NCBI GenBank assembly: GCA_030538085.1
Contig: JAUNUR010000014.1
Coordinates: forward strand, 1 to 58,063
DNA from: Pseudomonadota bacterium
GTDB taxonomy: Bacteria > Pseudomonadota > Gammaproteobacteria > Burkholderiales > Burkholderiaceae_C
Direction: 5' to 3'
DNA length: 58,063 bases
The translations under genes were made by a program, and so were the position numbers. The notes under the pieces were generated by a model. The model did no database searches, had not been told where the DNA came from, and saw only the letters and a program-made list of their open reading frames with translations. Every line of letters begins with the position of its first letter. Position 1 is the stretch's first letter. Of the stretch, positions 27,013 to 35,089 are shown in pieces.

Positions 27013-28854
27013 TCAAAACCGCACTGGCTGTGCCTGATACTCCGGCACGCGCTCGCGCAGCCAGCCGCGAATAGCAGCCGCGTCTGGCGCCGCACCCGCG
27101 GCGGCCAGCCAAGTCTCTGTCGCTCGCACCACGTCGCCATCGGCCGACGCCACCTTGGCCACGCGCAGCTTGGGGTGCGGCGTGGGTTCGGTGGTTTCGT
27201 CGTCGGCCAGCAGTTCCTCGTACAGCTTCTCGCCCGGGCGCAGGCCGGTGAAGGCGATGGGCACCTCGGCCTCGTTCTTGCCCGACAGGCGGATCAGCAG
27301 GCGCGCCAGGTCGACGATCTTCACCGGCTCGCCCATGTCGAGCACGAAGATCTGGCCGCTCTTTCCCATCAACCCCGCCTGCAGCACCAGCTGCGCCGCT
27401 TCGGGAATCGTCATGAAGTAGCGCACTATGTCGGGGTGCGTCACCGTGACCGGGCCGCCCAGCTCGATCTGCGCCGTGAACAGCGGCACCACAGAGCCGC
27501 TGGAGCCCAGCACGTTGCCGAAGCGCACCGACACGAACCGCGTGCTTGCGAATTCGGCCGCCACCGCCTGCACCATCTGCTCGGCCAGGCGCTTGGTGGC
27601 GCCCATCACGTTGGTGGGGTTCACGGCCTTGTCGGTGGAGACGAGCACGAAGCGCGCCGCCCCCACTTCGCCCGCCACGCGCGCGGCGTGCAGCGTGCCC
27701 AGCACGTTGGTGCGCAGCGCCTCGATCTCGTTGTGCGTTTCCATCAGCGGCACATGCTTGTAGGCGGCGGCGTGCAGCACCACGCTGGGGCGGTGCGTGC
27801 CCGCGATGGCGCGCAGGCGATCCAGTTCGCGCACGTTGGCGGTGTAGTACACGCCTTCCATTGCCGGAAAAGCCTGGCGCAGTTCCTGCTCCAGCCGGTA
27901 CGTGGCGTACTCCGACACATCGACGCACACCAACCGCGCCACGCCCAGCCGCGCCACCTGGCGGCACAGCTCGGCGCCGATGGAGCCGCCCGCGCCCGTG
28001 ACCAGTACCGTGGCGCCGCTGAACAGGCCCGCCAGGCCAGCGGCGTCCAGTTGCACTGGCGTGCGGCCCAGCAGGTCTTCCAGCCGCACCTGCCGCAGCT
28101 TGCCCGTGGAGCCGGGGCGCAGCAGTTCATCGGCGGTGGGCAAGGTTAGCAGGTTCAGCCCGCTGCCCGACCAGCGCATCAGGACCTCGCGCCGCGTGGC
28201 CTCGCCCGGCGCGCTGGCCAGCAGCACGGTGGCGGCCTGGTGCGCGCGCGCCAGATCATGCAGTGCGTTCACGCCGCCCAGCACGCGCACGCCTTGCAGC
28301 GTGCGGCCTGCGTCCTGCGCGCGCGGCGATGCGATACCCACCACGTGCCAATCCGCCACGCCTTTGAGCGTGCGCAGCGCCTGATCAGCCTCATCGATGG
28401 TGCCGACGATCAGCAAGGGCTGCTGCGTCACACCGGGCCGTGTGTGGGTCTGGTTGTATTCCGCCTGTGTACGCCGGGTGGCACGTGCACTGGCCAGCAG
28501 CAGCAGCGTGAGCAATCCGCTGATCAGGAATACAGAGCGTGGAAAGCCGTCGATACGCCAGCCCAGCACCACCGCCGTTGTCAGCAGCGTGCCCAGCGCC
28601 ACGCCAACAGCCAGATGGCGCAGATCGGCCAGGCTGACGTAACGCCATGACTGCAGCGGCACGCGCAGCAGCAGCAGGCCGGCGGCCATGCATGCCAGCG
28701 CGATGGGCGTGGTGCGCAGCGCCTGTTCCAGGTAAGGCCGGGGCACGGTCAGGTTGAAGCGCAACCAGAACGCCACCCACCAGGCCAGCACGATCAGCGG
28801 CCCATCAACCAGCCAGCTCTTGCTGCGCAGGCTGCGCCAGAGGCCGCTCAACAT
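27013..28854 (-). CDS. Membrane-bound nucleotide-sugar 4,6-dehydratase (WbpM/PglF/CapD family)
   Basis: A 613-residue enzyme expected to convert UDP-GlcNAc (or similar) to the 4-keto-6-deoxy sugar. Four N-terminal transmembrane helices (about residues 16-125) anchor it. A CoA-binding-like Rossmann domain follows (LLIVGTIDEAD near 148), then the catalytic SDR domain with GAGGSIG at 287-293 and the STDKAVNPTNVMGATKR motif at 406-422. There the usual tyrosine of YxxxK is Met417, as in the large membrane dehydratases, with Lys421. It is the third gene after an aminotransferase and a sugar-1-phosphate transferase, giving a PglF-PglE-PglC-like set for a 4-amino-4,6-dideoxy sugar on a lipid carrier. 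Confidence 0.88.
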   Translation of the reverse strand: MLSGLWRSLRSKSWLVDGPLIVLAWWVAFWLRFNLTVPRPYLEQALRTTPIALACMAAGLLLLRVPLQSWRYVSLADLRHLAVGVALGTLLTTAVVLGWRIDGFPRSVFLISGLLTLLLLASARATRRTQAEYNQTHTRPGVTQQPLLIVGTIDEADQALRTLKGVADWHVVGIASPRAQDAGRTLQGVRVLGGVNALHDLARAHQAATVLLASAPGEATRREVLMRWSGSGLNLLTLPTADELLRPGSTGKLRQVRLEDLLGRTPVQLDAAGLAGLFSGATVLVTGAGGSIGAELCRQVARLGVARLVCVDVSEYATYRLEQELRQAFPAMEGVYYTANVRELDRLRAIAGTHRPSVVLHAAAYKHVPLMETHNEIEALRTNVLGTLHAARVAGEVGAARFVLVSTDKAVNPTNVMGATKRLAEQMVQAVAAEFASTRFVSVRFGNVLGSSGSVVPLFTAQIELGGPVTVTHPDIVRYFMTIPEAAQLVLQAGLMGKSGQIFVLDMGEPVKIVDLARLLIRLSGKNEAEVPIAFTGLRPGEKLYEELLADDETTEPTPHPKLRVAKVASADGDVVRATETWLAAAGAAPDAAAIRGWLRERVPEYQAQPVRF

Positions 28855-28955
28855 GGCGGTTCCACGTGGTGACCGGTGGTGATGAGCACTCTTTTATTCA
28901 TAGCTGTCAATGTTGCCCAATCGTGGGCAAAGGCTGATTCGACTGAATTATCGGT

Positions 28956-29573
28956 TCATCGCAGCAACGCCCGCAGGGTGTCGAACAGGATGCGCAAGTC
29001 ACCGGCCAGCGTGCGGTGCGCCACGTAGTCCAGGTAGTAGCGCTGCTTGACCGGCATGATGCGCTGTACATAAACCTGCTCGGGGTCGGTGGCCTCTGCC
29101 AGCAGCGCGGCTTCATCGCGGAATTCAATGGCCGCGCGGTCGGTGATGCCGGGCCGCACGCTCAGAATCTGCCGCCGCACGTCTTCGGCGTACAGCGCCA
29201 TGTAGCGCGGCACTTCGGGGCGCGGGCCAACCAGGCTCATGTCGCCCTTCAGCACGTCGATGAGTTGTGGCAGCTCGTCCAGCTTGGTGGCGCGCAGCCA
29301 GCGGCCAGCGCGGGTAATTCGCGTGTCACCCCGGGCCGTGATCAGCGGCCCGCTGCCATCGTGCACGTGCATGGTGCGGAATTTGTGGATGCGAAACGGT
29401 ACGCCGCCGCGCCCCACGCGCTCTTGCCGGAACAGCGCCGGGCCGGGCGAATCCAGCCGCACCCACAGCGCCACCGCCGCCAGCACGGGCAGCACAAGCG
29501 GCAGCGCGGCCAGCGTCAGCGCCAGATCCATCGCGCGCTTGGCGCCGCCGCCGCGGGTGCTCACGCGATCCAT
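28956..29573 (-). CDS. Undecaprenyl-phosphate sugar-1-phosphate transferase (PglC/WcaJ-type)
   Basis: Phosphoglycosyl transferase that moves a sugar-1-phosphate from a nucleotide sugar to undecaprenyl phosphate, starting glycan assembly. The ~205-residue small monotopic form has a hydrophobic reentrant segment (LALTLAALPLVLPVLAAVAL), then RLDSPGPALFRQERVGRGG, FRIHKFRTMH, TKLDELPQL and GDMSLVGPRPEVP with the catalytic Asp/Glu region. ATG 29573 is chosen; an in-frame codon at 29627 would translate a dispersed AGCTGCT repeat, and GTG 29564 is also possible with GAGAGG upstream. It lacks a fused acetyltransferase domain. 76 bp separate it from the aminotransferase. Confidence 0.88.
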   Translation of the reverse strand: MDRVSTRGGGAKRAMDLALTLAALPLVLPVLAAVALWVRLDSPGPALFRQERVGRGGVPFRIHKFRTMHVHDGSGPLITARGDTRITRAGRWLRATKLDELPQLIDVLKGDMSLVGPRPEVPRYMALYAEDVRRQILSVRPGITDRAAIEFRDEAALLAEATDPEQVYVQRIMPVKQRYYLDYVAHRTLAGDLRILFDTLRALLR

Positions 29574-29574
29574 C

Positions 29575-29630
29575 CTCTCATGGATTGATAGCTGCTCGCG
29601 CTTGCTGGACGAGGATTGGAGGCCCAAATG
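29575..29630. repeat. AGCTGCT/GCGC dispersed repeat
   Basis: TTGATAGCTGCTCGCGCTTGCTGGACGAGGATTGGAGGCCCAAATGG lies between the aminotransferase and transferase genes. Related sequence occurs inside purL, after yejF (42582-42602) and at the truB end (49281-49360). It makes the sugar-transferase frame look artificially longer. Confidence 0.55.
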
Positions 29631-29649
29631 GTTTGAAATCTCCGTGCAC

Positions 29650-30807
29650 TCATCGCACGCAGGCTTTCAGCGCGGTGATCACGCGCGTCTGTTCGTCGTC
29701 GCTCATCGCGGTGAACAGCGGAAGACTCAGCATGCGCTGATAGGCCAGCTCGGCCTCCGGAAACTGCTCGGGTGTCAGGCCGTAGCGGCCCTGCCAATAC
29801 GGCTGGCGGTGCAGCGGCACGTAATGCACGCTGGTGCCGATGCCAGCATCGCTCAGGTGCTGAATCACTTCGTCGCGCGTTACCTTGGCGTCGCCCCTCA
29901 GGCGGATCACGAACAGGTGCCAGGCGTGTGTGTCGCCCTGGGGGGCATCGGCGGGCAGCAGCAACGGCAGGTCTTTCAGCTCGTGCAGATAGCGCGCCGC
30001 CAGTTGCTGCCGGCGCCGCAGGAAAGCCGGCAGCCTTGCCAACTGCACGCGGCCCAGCGCGCCGGCCATATCGGTCATGTTGTACTTGAAGCCGGGCGCG
30101 ACGATCTCGTAATACCAGGCGGGCGTGCGGCTGCTGAAGCGGTCGAACGCATCGCGGCTGATGCCGTGCAGGCGCATCACGCGCATGCGCGCGGCCAGCG
30201 CCTCGTTTTTGGTGACGACCATGCCACCCTCGCCGGTGGTCATCGTCTTGTTGGCGTAGAAGCTGAACACGGCGGCGGCGCTGGGCAGCTGGCCGACCAG
30301 CGTGCCGCCAGCGGAGGAGGGCAGGGCGTGCGCGGCGTCTTCCAGCACCTGCACGCCATGGCGGCGCGCGATGGTGAAGATGGCGTCCATGCCGCAGGCC
30401 AGACCGCCGTAATGCACGGGCAGGATGGCCTTGGTTCGCGGCGTGATGGCGGACTCGATCCGCGCCGGGTCGATGTTCAGGGTGATGGGATCGACATCGA
30501 CCAGCCGCGCATCCGCGCCCAGGTAGCGCGCCACCTCCACCGTGGCGGTGAAGGTCAGCGTGGGCGCGATCACCTCATCGCCCGGGCCGATGCCCATGGC
30601 CTCCAGCGCCAGGTGCAACCCGGCGGTGGCGGAGTTGACGGCAATCGCCTGCAACCCGCCGCCCAGATACGCGGCGAACTCCTGCTCGAACGCCTTGGTC
30701 TCGGGTCCCGTGGTCACCCAGCCAGAGCGCATGGCGCGTGCCACGGCGTCGATCTCGGCCTCGGTGATGTCGGGGCGTGCAAAGGGCAGGAATTCGGCGT
30801 GACTCAT
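29650..30807 (-). CDS. DegT/DnrJ/EryC1/StrS-family sugar aminotransferase
   Basis: A 385-residue PLP enzyme that aminates 4-keto (or 3-keto) nucleotide sugars. Landmarks: FARPDITEAEIDAVARAM start, NSATAGLHLALEAMGIGPGDEVI, the HYGGLACGMD segment, EDAAHALPS, and SFYANKTMTTGEGGMV with the PLP lysine at 187. Gene order (this gene, then the phosphoglycosyl transferase, then the 4,6-dehydratase) points to a 4-amino-4,6-dideoxyhexose made from the dehydratase product. The gene is first in the operon and has a 425 bp upstream gap. Confidence 0.92.
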   Translation of the reverse strand: MSHAEFLPFARPDITEAEIDAVARAMRSGWVTTGPETKAFEQEFAAYLGGGLQAIAVNSATAGLHLALEAMGIGPGDEVIAPTLTFTATVEVARYLGADARLVDVDPITLNIDPARIESAITPRTKAILPVHYGGLACGMDAIFTIARRHGVQVLEDAAHALPSSAGGTLVGQLPSAAAVFSFYANKTMTTGEGGMVVTKNEALAARMRVMRLHGISRDAFDRFSSRTPAWYYEIVAPGFKYNMTDMAGALGRVQLARLPAFLRRRQQLAARYLHELKDLPLLLPADAPQGDTHAWHLFVIRLRGDAKVTRDEVIQHLSDAGIGTSVHYVPLHRQPYWQGRYGLTPEQFPEAELAYQRMLSLPLFTAMSDDEQTRVITALKACVR

Positions 30808-31232
30808 ATGGGCTCGGCATCAAGCTGCTTGTGACCGCATCATGATGGCTGTGTCGGAATGACGAGGATAAGAGCAGTTTTTTATCAACAGGATCATGCT
30901 GCTTTGGCTGGCTTCTGGCTTTTGTCAGCCTTTGATCCGCTTGAGCAGCGCCGCGTGGGTGAGCAGCTCGAACGGCGTTTCCAGTATGCATGTACATCAT
31001 CGCATGGCACCAAGGATTCACTCCACCAACGAGATCAACGCCACGTGGAGGCAGTTATCAAGGCCGGTTCATCCATCGCGGATTGCTATTGTTTTTGAAG
31101 TTTGCATGCGTCCTCAATGTGCTTGGCCCTTGATACAGCGCAAGCCATCACCCAGATCACGCCAACACAATGCGACTGCACTATCTGGACTTTGTCCAAC
31201 CATGCAGTTTTTAACCTGAAGGAGTCCACTCA
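30808..31232. other. 425 bp gap between divergent genes
   Basis: Lies between the leftward glycan operon and the rightward cytochrome c peroxidase gene, so it should hold both promoters. I see only the AAGGAG ribosome-binding site at about 31219-31224. No convincing -35/-10 pair, Fur-type palindrome or gene is visible. The sequence is AT-richer than its surroundings. Confidence 0.5.
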
Positions 31233-32264
31233 ATGAAGCGAAAACCTCTTTCCATTGCTGCCGCACTGGCCGTTGCTACTTCCGCCCTGCTGGCAGGAGC
31301 CCCATCTTTTGCCGCCGACGAGCCAATCCAGGCCATCGAACCGGCCAAGATTTCCGACCCGGCCAAGGTACAGCTGGGCAAGAAGCTGTGGTTCGATCCG
31401 CGCTTGTCACGCTCCGGCTTCATCTCATGCAACTCGTGCCACAACCTCAGCATGGGCGGCAGCGACAACGTGGCCGCATCGGTGGGCGACCGCTGGCAGA
31501 AGGGCGGCATCAACTCGCCCACCGTGCTCAACGCCGTCTTCAACATTGCCCAATTCTGGGATGGTCGCGCGAAGGATCTGGCCGACCAAGCCGGCGGCCC
31601 GATCGAAAATCCGATCGAGATGAACTCCACGCACGAACTTGCCGTGTCCACGCTGCAAAGCATCCCGGGCTATGTGCAGGAGTTCAAGAGCGTCTACAAG
31701 GTCGACAAGATCGAGATCAAGCAAGTCACCGACGCCATCGCCGCTTTCGAGGCTACGCTGGTGACGCCCAATGCACGCTTCGACAAGTGGCTCAAGGGCG
31801 ACAAGAAGGCCATCACCGACGTCGAGTTGAAAGGCTACGAGCTGTTCAAGTCATCGGGTTGCGTGGCCTGCCACAACGGACCTAACGTTGGCGGCAACAT
31901 GTTCATGAAGATGGGCGTGGTCGAGGCTTACAAGACCGACCACCCGGCTGAAGGGCGCTCGGCCGTCACCGGCAACGAAATCGATCGTTTTACCTTCAAG
32001 GTGCCCACGCTGCGCAACGTGGAACTCACTTACCCGTACTTCCACGATGGTGCGGCGCAGACATTGACCGAGGCAGTGGACATCATGGGCAGGCTGCAAC
32101 TGGGCAAGAAATTCACCCAGGAAGAAAACGCCCAGATCGTGGCTTTCCTCAAAACGTTGACGGGCGATCAACCCCAGTTGACGATGCCCATCCTGCCGGT
32201 GTCGAGCGACAAGACGCCGCGCCCCGATCCGTTCGCGCCCATCGTGGCACCCGGCAAGAAGTAA
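31233..32264 (+). CDS. Di-haem cytochrome c peroxidase
   Basis: Periplasmic peroxidase reducing hydrogen peroxide with electrons from c-type cytochromes. The 343-residue precursor has a clear Sec signal peptide (KRKPLSIAAALAVATSALLAGAPSFA, cleavage after ~27). There are two haem c sites, CNSCH (66-70) in the N-terminal domain and CVACH (210-214) in the C-terminal domain. Family motifs LGKKLWFDPRLSRSG, FWDGRAKDL, and FKVPTLRNVELTYPYFHDG are present. ATG follows AAGGAG. A Fur-family regulator starts 11 bp downstream and probably controls this gene. Confidence 0.94.
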   Translation: MKRKPLSIAAALAVATSALLAGAPSFAADEPIQAIEPAKISDPAKVQLGKKLWFDPRLSRSGFISCNSCHNLSMGGSDNVAASVGDRWQKGGINSPTVLNAVFNIAQFWDGRAKDLADQAGGPIENPIEMNSTHELAVSTLQSIPGYVQEFKSVYKVDKIEIKQVTDAIAAFEATLVTPNARFDKWLKGDKKAITDVELKGYELFKSSGCVACHNGPNVGGNMFMKMGVVEAYKTDHPAEGRSAVTGNEIDRFTFKVPTLRNVELTYPYFHDGAAQTLTEAVDIMGRLQLGKKFTQEENAQIVAFLKTLTGDQPQLTMPILPVSSDKTPRPDPFAPIVAPGKK

Positions 32265-32274
32265 GCCGAGGGGA

Positions 32275-32763
32275 ATGAACCGCCGTCCGTCGCCCAACCT
32301 GGCCGTGGTGCAACGCCTGCGATCCGTGGGCCTGCAACCCACGCGCCAGCGCTTGGCGGTGGCGGCGGTCATGCTCACGCGGCCCTGCCACCTGAGCGCC
32401 GATCAAGTGATCGACCGGCTGCACGCCCTGCAAGAGGGCGCAGCCGATTCGGCGTTTCCACCCCCCATCTCACGCGCCACGGTGTACGCCACGCTGGCAC
32501 AGTTTGCCCGCGCGGGGCTGCTGCGCGAGCTGCACGTAGGGCCCGGGCCGGTGATCTATGACAGCAACACCTCGCGCCACGCGCATTGGGTAGACGTGGA
32601 CACCGGCGATGTGCACGATCTGCCGGACAACGTGCACTGGCGTATCGAAGGGCTTGATCAACTGCCACATGGCCTGCAGATTCAGGATGTGCAATTGGTG
32701 GTGCGAGTAAAAGCCGTCACGCGACCTGAGAACCTGTCGTCAAAGATCTCACCCCACGCTTGA
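32275..32763 (+). CDS. Fur-family transcriptional regulator lacking CxxC zinc motifs
   Basis: A 162-residue Fur/PerR/Irr-type repressor. The winged-helix half shows LRSVGLQPTRQRLAVAAVM and ISRATVYATLAQFARAGLLREL, the standard recognition helix region. The dimerisation half has YDSNTSRHAHWVDVDTGDVHDLP, which keeps histidine ligands, but the paired cysteines that hold structural zinc in Fur and PerR are absent; the only Cys is in RPCHLSAD. This resembles Irr-like or peroxide-sensing members. It follows the peroxidase gene by 11 bp, so a role in peroxide or haem response is a reasonable inference. Confidence 0.85.
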   Translation: MNRRPSPNLAVVQRLRSVGLQPTRQRLAVAAVMLTRPCHLSADQVIDRLHALQEGAADSAFPPPISRATVYATLAQFARAGLLRELHVGPGPVIYDSNTSRHAHWVDVDTGDVHDLPDNVHWRIEGLDQLPHGLQIQDVQLVVRVKAVTRPENLSSKISPHA

Positions 32764-32893
32764 TAAGCAGGCCTCGGATGCCCTGCGGCATTTACCCGTG
32801 CGTCACGGTCCGCCTGGCGCGGTTTGAAAGCGTGTACGCTTGGCTCATCCGGGCGAAGCCTCCGCCCATCTTCACCACACGGCGATCATTGCA

Positions 32894-33334
32894 ATGAAAA
32901 TCCTGCTCCCCGTAGACGGCACAGAACTGTCCCTGCACGAAACACGCTTTGCACTGCAACTGGTGCGTGACGGCCTGAAGGCCAGCTTCGTGCTGGTGAA
33001 TGTGCAGGAGCAGGCCACGTTCTACGAGATCGTTACTGCGCAGGATCCGGCCTTGATCGAGGATGCCGCCTACGAAGCCGGTGAGGAGTTGATCGCGCCC
33101 TCGGCACGCCTGCTGCAAGAGGCCGGCGTAGATTTCGAAACCGCCGTGGTCAGCGGCGAACCCGTGAATGCGCTGCTGGATCTGATTGAGCTGCACCGCT
33201 GCGACATGGTGCTGATGGGCTCGCGTGCCCTGGGTCCCTGGCGCCGGCTGATCGAGGGCGCATCGACCTCGCGCAAGCTGATCGACGAATCGCCCGTGCC
33301 GGTGCTGCTGGTCAAGCCGCCGCAGGAAAATTGA
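32894..33334 (+). CDS. Universal stress protein (UspA family)
   Basis: A 146-residue single-domain Usp protein with the MKILLPVDGTELS start, a conserved SGEPVNALLDLIE helix, and the ATP-binding type loop MGSRALGPWRRLIEGASTSRKLIDESPVPVLLV (G-x2-G-x9-G(S/A)-like, slightly degenerate). The role is stress survival; the exact function is unknown. ATG 32894 is chosen over an in-frame codon at 32840 because the family starts with this beta strand. Monocistronic by spacing. Confidence 0.9.
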   Translation: MKILLPVDGTELSLHETRFALQLVRDGLKASFVLVNVQEQATFYEIVTAQDPALIEDAAYEAGEELIAPSARLLQEAGVDFETAVVSGEPVNALLDLIELHRCDMVLMGSRALGPWRRLIEGASTSRKLIDESPVPVLLVKPPQEN

Positions 33335-33377
33335 CGAGCGACGGACTGCCTCGCCCATGAGGTAGACAAGGAGTGGC

Positions 33378-34394
33378 TTGTTGAAAAATCAGGAGAACCC
33401 AGAAAAATCAAGCCCCTGGCGCCTGTCCGTGGCCCCGATGCTCGATTGGACGGACAAGCACTGTCGCTACTTGCATCGGCTGTTGACCAGGCGCACGCGT
33501 CTGTACACCGAGATGGTGACCACAGGCGGCCTGTTGCATGGCGGCGAGCGACGGCATCTGCGGTACGACGCCGTGGAGCATCCGCTGGCGCTGCAACTGG
33601 GTGGCAGCGAACCTGCCGACCTGGCCCGCTGCGCGCGGATTGGCGCGCGCTGGGGTTATGACGAGATCAACCTGAACTGCGGCTGCCCCAGCGAGCGTGT
33701 TCGGCGCGGCGCCTTTGGTGCCTGCCTGATGGCCGAGCCTGCCTTGGTGGCCGACTGCGTGAAGGCCATGGTGGATGTGGTGGACGTGCCGGTGACGGTG
33801 AAGCACCGCATCGGCATCGACAAGATCGAAAGCTACGACTTCGTGCGCGACTTCGTGGGCACCGTGGCCGACGCGGGTTGCGGGGTATTCGTCGTCCACG
33901 CCCGCAATGCCTGGCTTCAAGGGTTGAGTCCGAAGGAAAACCGGGAGATTCCACCGCTGCGCTACGAACTGGTCTACCAGCTCAAGCGCGATTTTCCGCA
34001 CCTGACCATCGTGCTCAACGGCGGCGTGACGACCGATAAGCAGATCGCCGAGCATCTGGCGCATGTGGATGGCGTGATGCTGGGTCGCGAGGCCTACCGC
34101 CATCCGTGGATGATGACGGTTTGGGACGCACGCTTTCTGGGCGGCGCACCCAATGCCATCACGCCCGACGAGGTGGAGGCCGCCATGGTGGATTACATGG
34201 CGCGCGAGGCGGTGGAGGACGGCACGCCCTGGTCGGCCATTGCCCGCCACATGCTGGGCTTGCACCACGGCCGGCGCGGCGCGCGCCTGTGGCGCCAGGT
34301 GTGGAGCGACCATAGGCTCAAGCCCCTGCCCGCGACTGAAGTGGCTGCCCGCGCGCAGGCGCACCTGGCGGGCGAGGGGGCCACGGCGGGCTGA
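33378..34394 (+). CDS. dusA: tRNA-dihydrouridine synthase A
   Basis: FMN enzyme that reduces uridines 20/20a in the tRNA D-loop. The 338-residue protein has LSVAPMLDWTDKHCRYLHR, TEMVTTGG, the catalytic-Cys motif INLNCGCPSERV, VTVKHRIGID, FVVHARNAWLQGLSPKENREIPPL and the FMN-phosphate loops LNGGVTT and DGVMLGREAY, all diagnostic of DusA. The start is TTG at 33378 (or the adjacent TTG 33381) with AAGGAG at 33368-33373; no ATG or GTG fits. Inverted-repeat element A begins 35 bp after the stop. Confidence 0.95.
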   Translation: MLKNQENPEKSSPWRLSVAPMLDWTDKHCRYLHRLLTRRTRLYTEMVTTGGLLHGGERRHLRYDAVEHPLALQLGGSEPADLARCARIGARWGYDEINLNCGCPSERVRRGAFGACLMAEPALVADCVKAMVDVVDVPVTVKHRIGIDKIESYDFVRDFVGTVADAGCGVFVVHARNAWLQGLSPKENREIPPLRYELVYQLKRDFPHLTIVLNGGVTTDKQIAEHLAHVDGVMLGREAYRHPWMMTVWDARFLGGAPNAITPDEVEAAMVDYMAREAVEDGTPWSAIARHMLGLHHGRRGARLWRQVWSDHRLKPLPATEVAARAQAHLAGEGATAG

Positions 34395-34429
34395 TGGCCG
34401 CCTGCCGTTTTCGGAGCCACTCCTTTCAA

Positions 34430-34661
34430 CCTAGAAACGGCAGTTGACCGCTCGCCATCCTTGAGCAACTGGCATGAGCACTGACTTCCACAGCTTCGAT
34501 CACATTCACCTGTTGGGTGAGCGCGCTATGCACCCGATCGCACCGCGCTGGCCGCGCCATGCCGCGTTGCTCGTCCTTGCAGGCACGAGCCTGCCGCGTC
34601 CTCACGCCTCGCCTGACACGCCCATCACGGCACGCTCGGGCGTATCCAACTGCCGCTTCTA
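34430..34661. mobile_element. Inverted-repeat element A, copy 1 (~232 bp)
   Basis: Left end CCTAGAAACGGCAGTTG; right end CAACTGCCGCTTCTA, where the final bases are replaced by the start of element B. By eye about nine in ten positions match copy 2 at 38603-38836. The interior holds a small hairpin around CTCGTCCTTGCAGGCACGAG. No long coding frame. Positioned 35 bp after dusA. Confidence 0.7.
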
Positions 34662-34869
34662 TTGAAAGTTTCGTAATTCAGGACAAGTCTATGTCATGCC
34701 TTCACCTCATCCCGTCATTGCGGCGAAGGCCGCAATCCACACGGTGTCCGCGGGTCAACACCGTGTCAAGGGACGCTCCATGGATTGCGGCCTTCGCCGC
34801 AATGACGAGGGGATGTGAGGGGATTTTCTGATGGCCCGCGTTGTCGTGATTTTTGAAAATATCAATAGG
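34659..34869. mobile_element. Inverted-repeat element B, copy 2 (~211 bp)
   Basis: Begins CTATTGAAAGTTTCGT and ends ATATCAATAGG; the interior matches copy 1 at 17602-17811 almost throughout, including the CGTCATTGCGGCGAAGGCC hairpin (34713-34810) and TTTTCTGATGGCCCGCG. The left end overlaps the right end of element A copy 1, so one element probably inserted at or recombined with the other. Confidence 0.65.
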
Positions 34870-35089
34870 TTCAAGGTCTTGGTGAACACGGGAATTTGAG
34901 CGGCTCTTGGCAAGCCACTGCCCGCAGGCAAGGCCTTGCAGGCTGGCCGGTAAGCGATTGCCCCGGATTGGGTGTGCTGCAAGGCGCATTTCGCAGCCAA
35001 TAGCTTGTGCTATTGGCAAGGGATGCAACGCCGCAGGGCGCCCGAGACCGGCGACAAGCGCGGCGCGAGGAGTTTGGGGACAGCCTCTT

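Larger units (their letters stand above)
34395..35089. other. 695 bp gap filled by repeat elements A and B
   Basis: Element A copy 1 (34430-34661) runs directly into element B copy 2 (34659-34869). The remaining 34870-35089, up to the end of the leftward DMT transporter gene, has short GC-rich palindromes (for example CCCGCAGGCAAGGCCTTGCAGG) but no supported gene. Confidence 0.6.

Noticed and set aside
29574-29627. Longer N-terminus for the sugar transferase
   Set aside because: The extra residues are a translated dispersed repeat, while the family N-terminus starts nearer MDRVSTRGGGAKRAMD.
34430-34661. A small protein (MHPIAPRWPRHAALL...) encoded in element A
   Set aside because: The short frame is present in copies 1 and 2 but has no ribosome-binding site, and its substitutions change amino acids freely; it is probably incidental.
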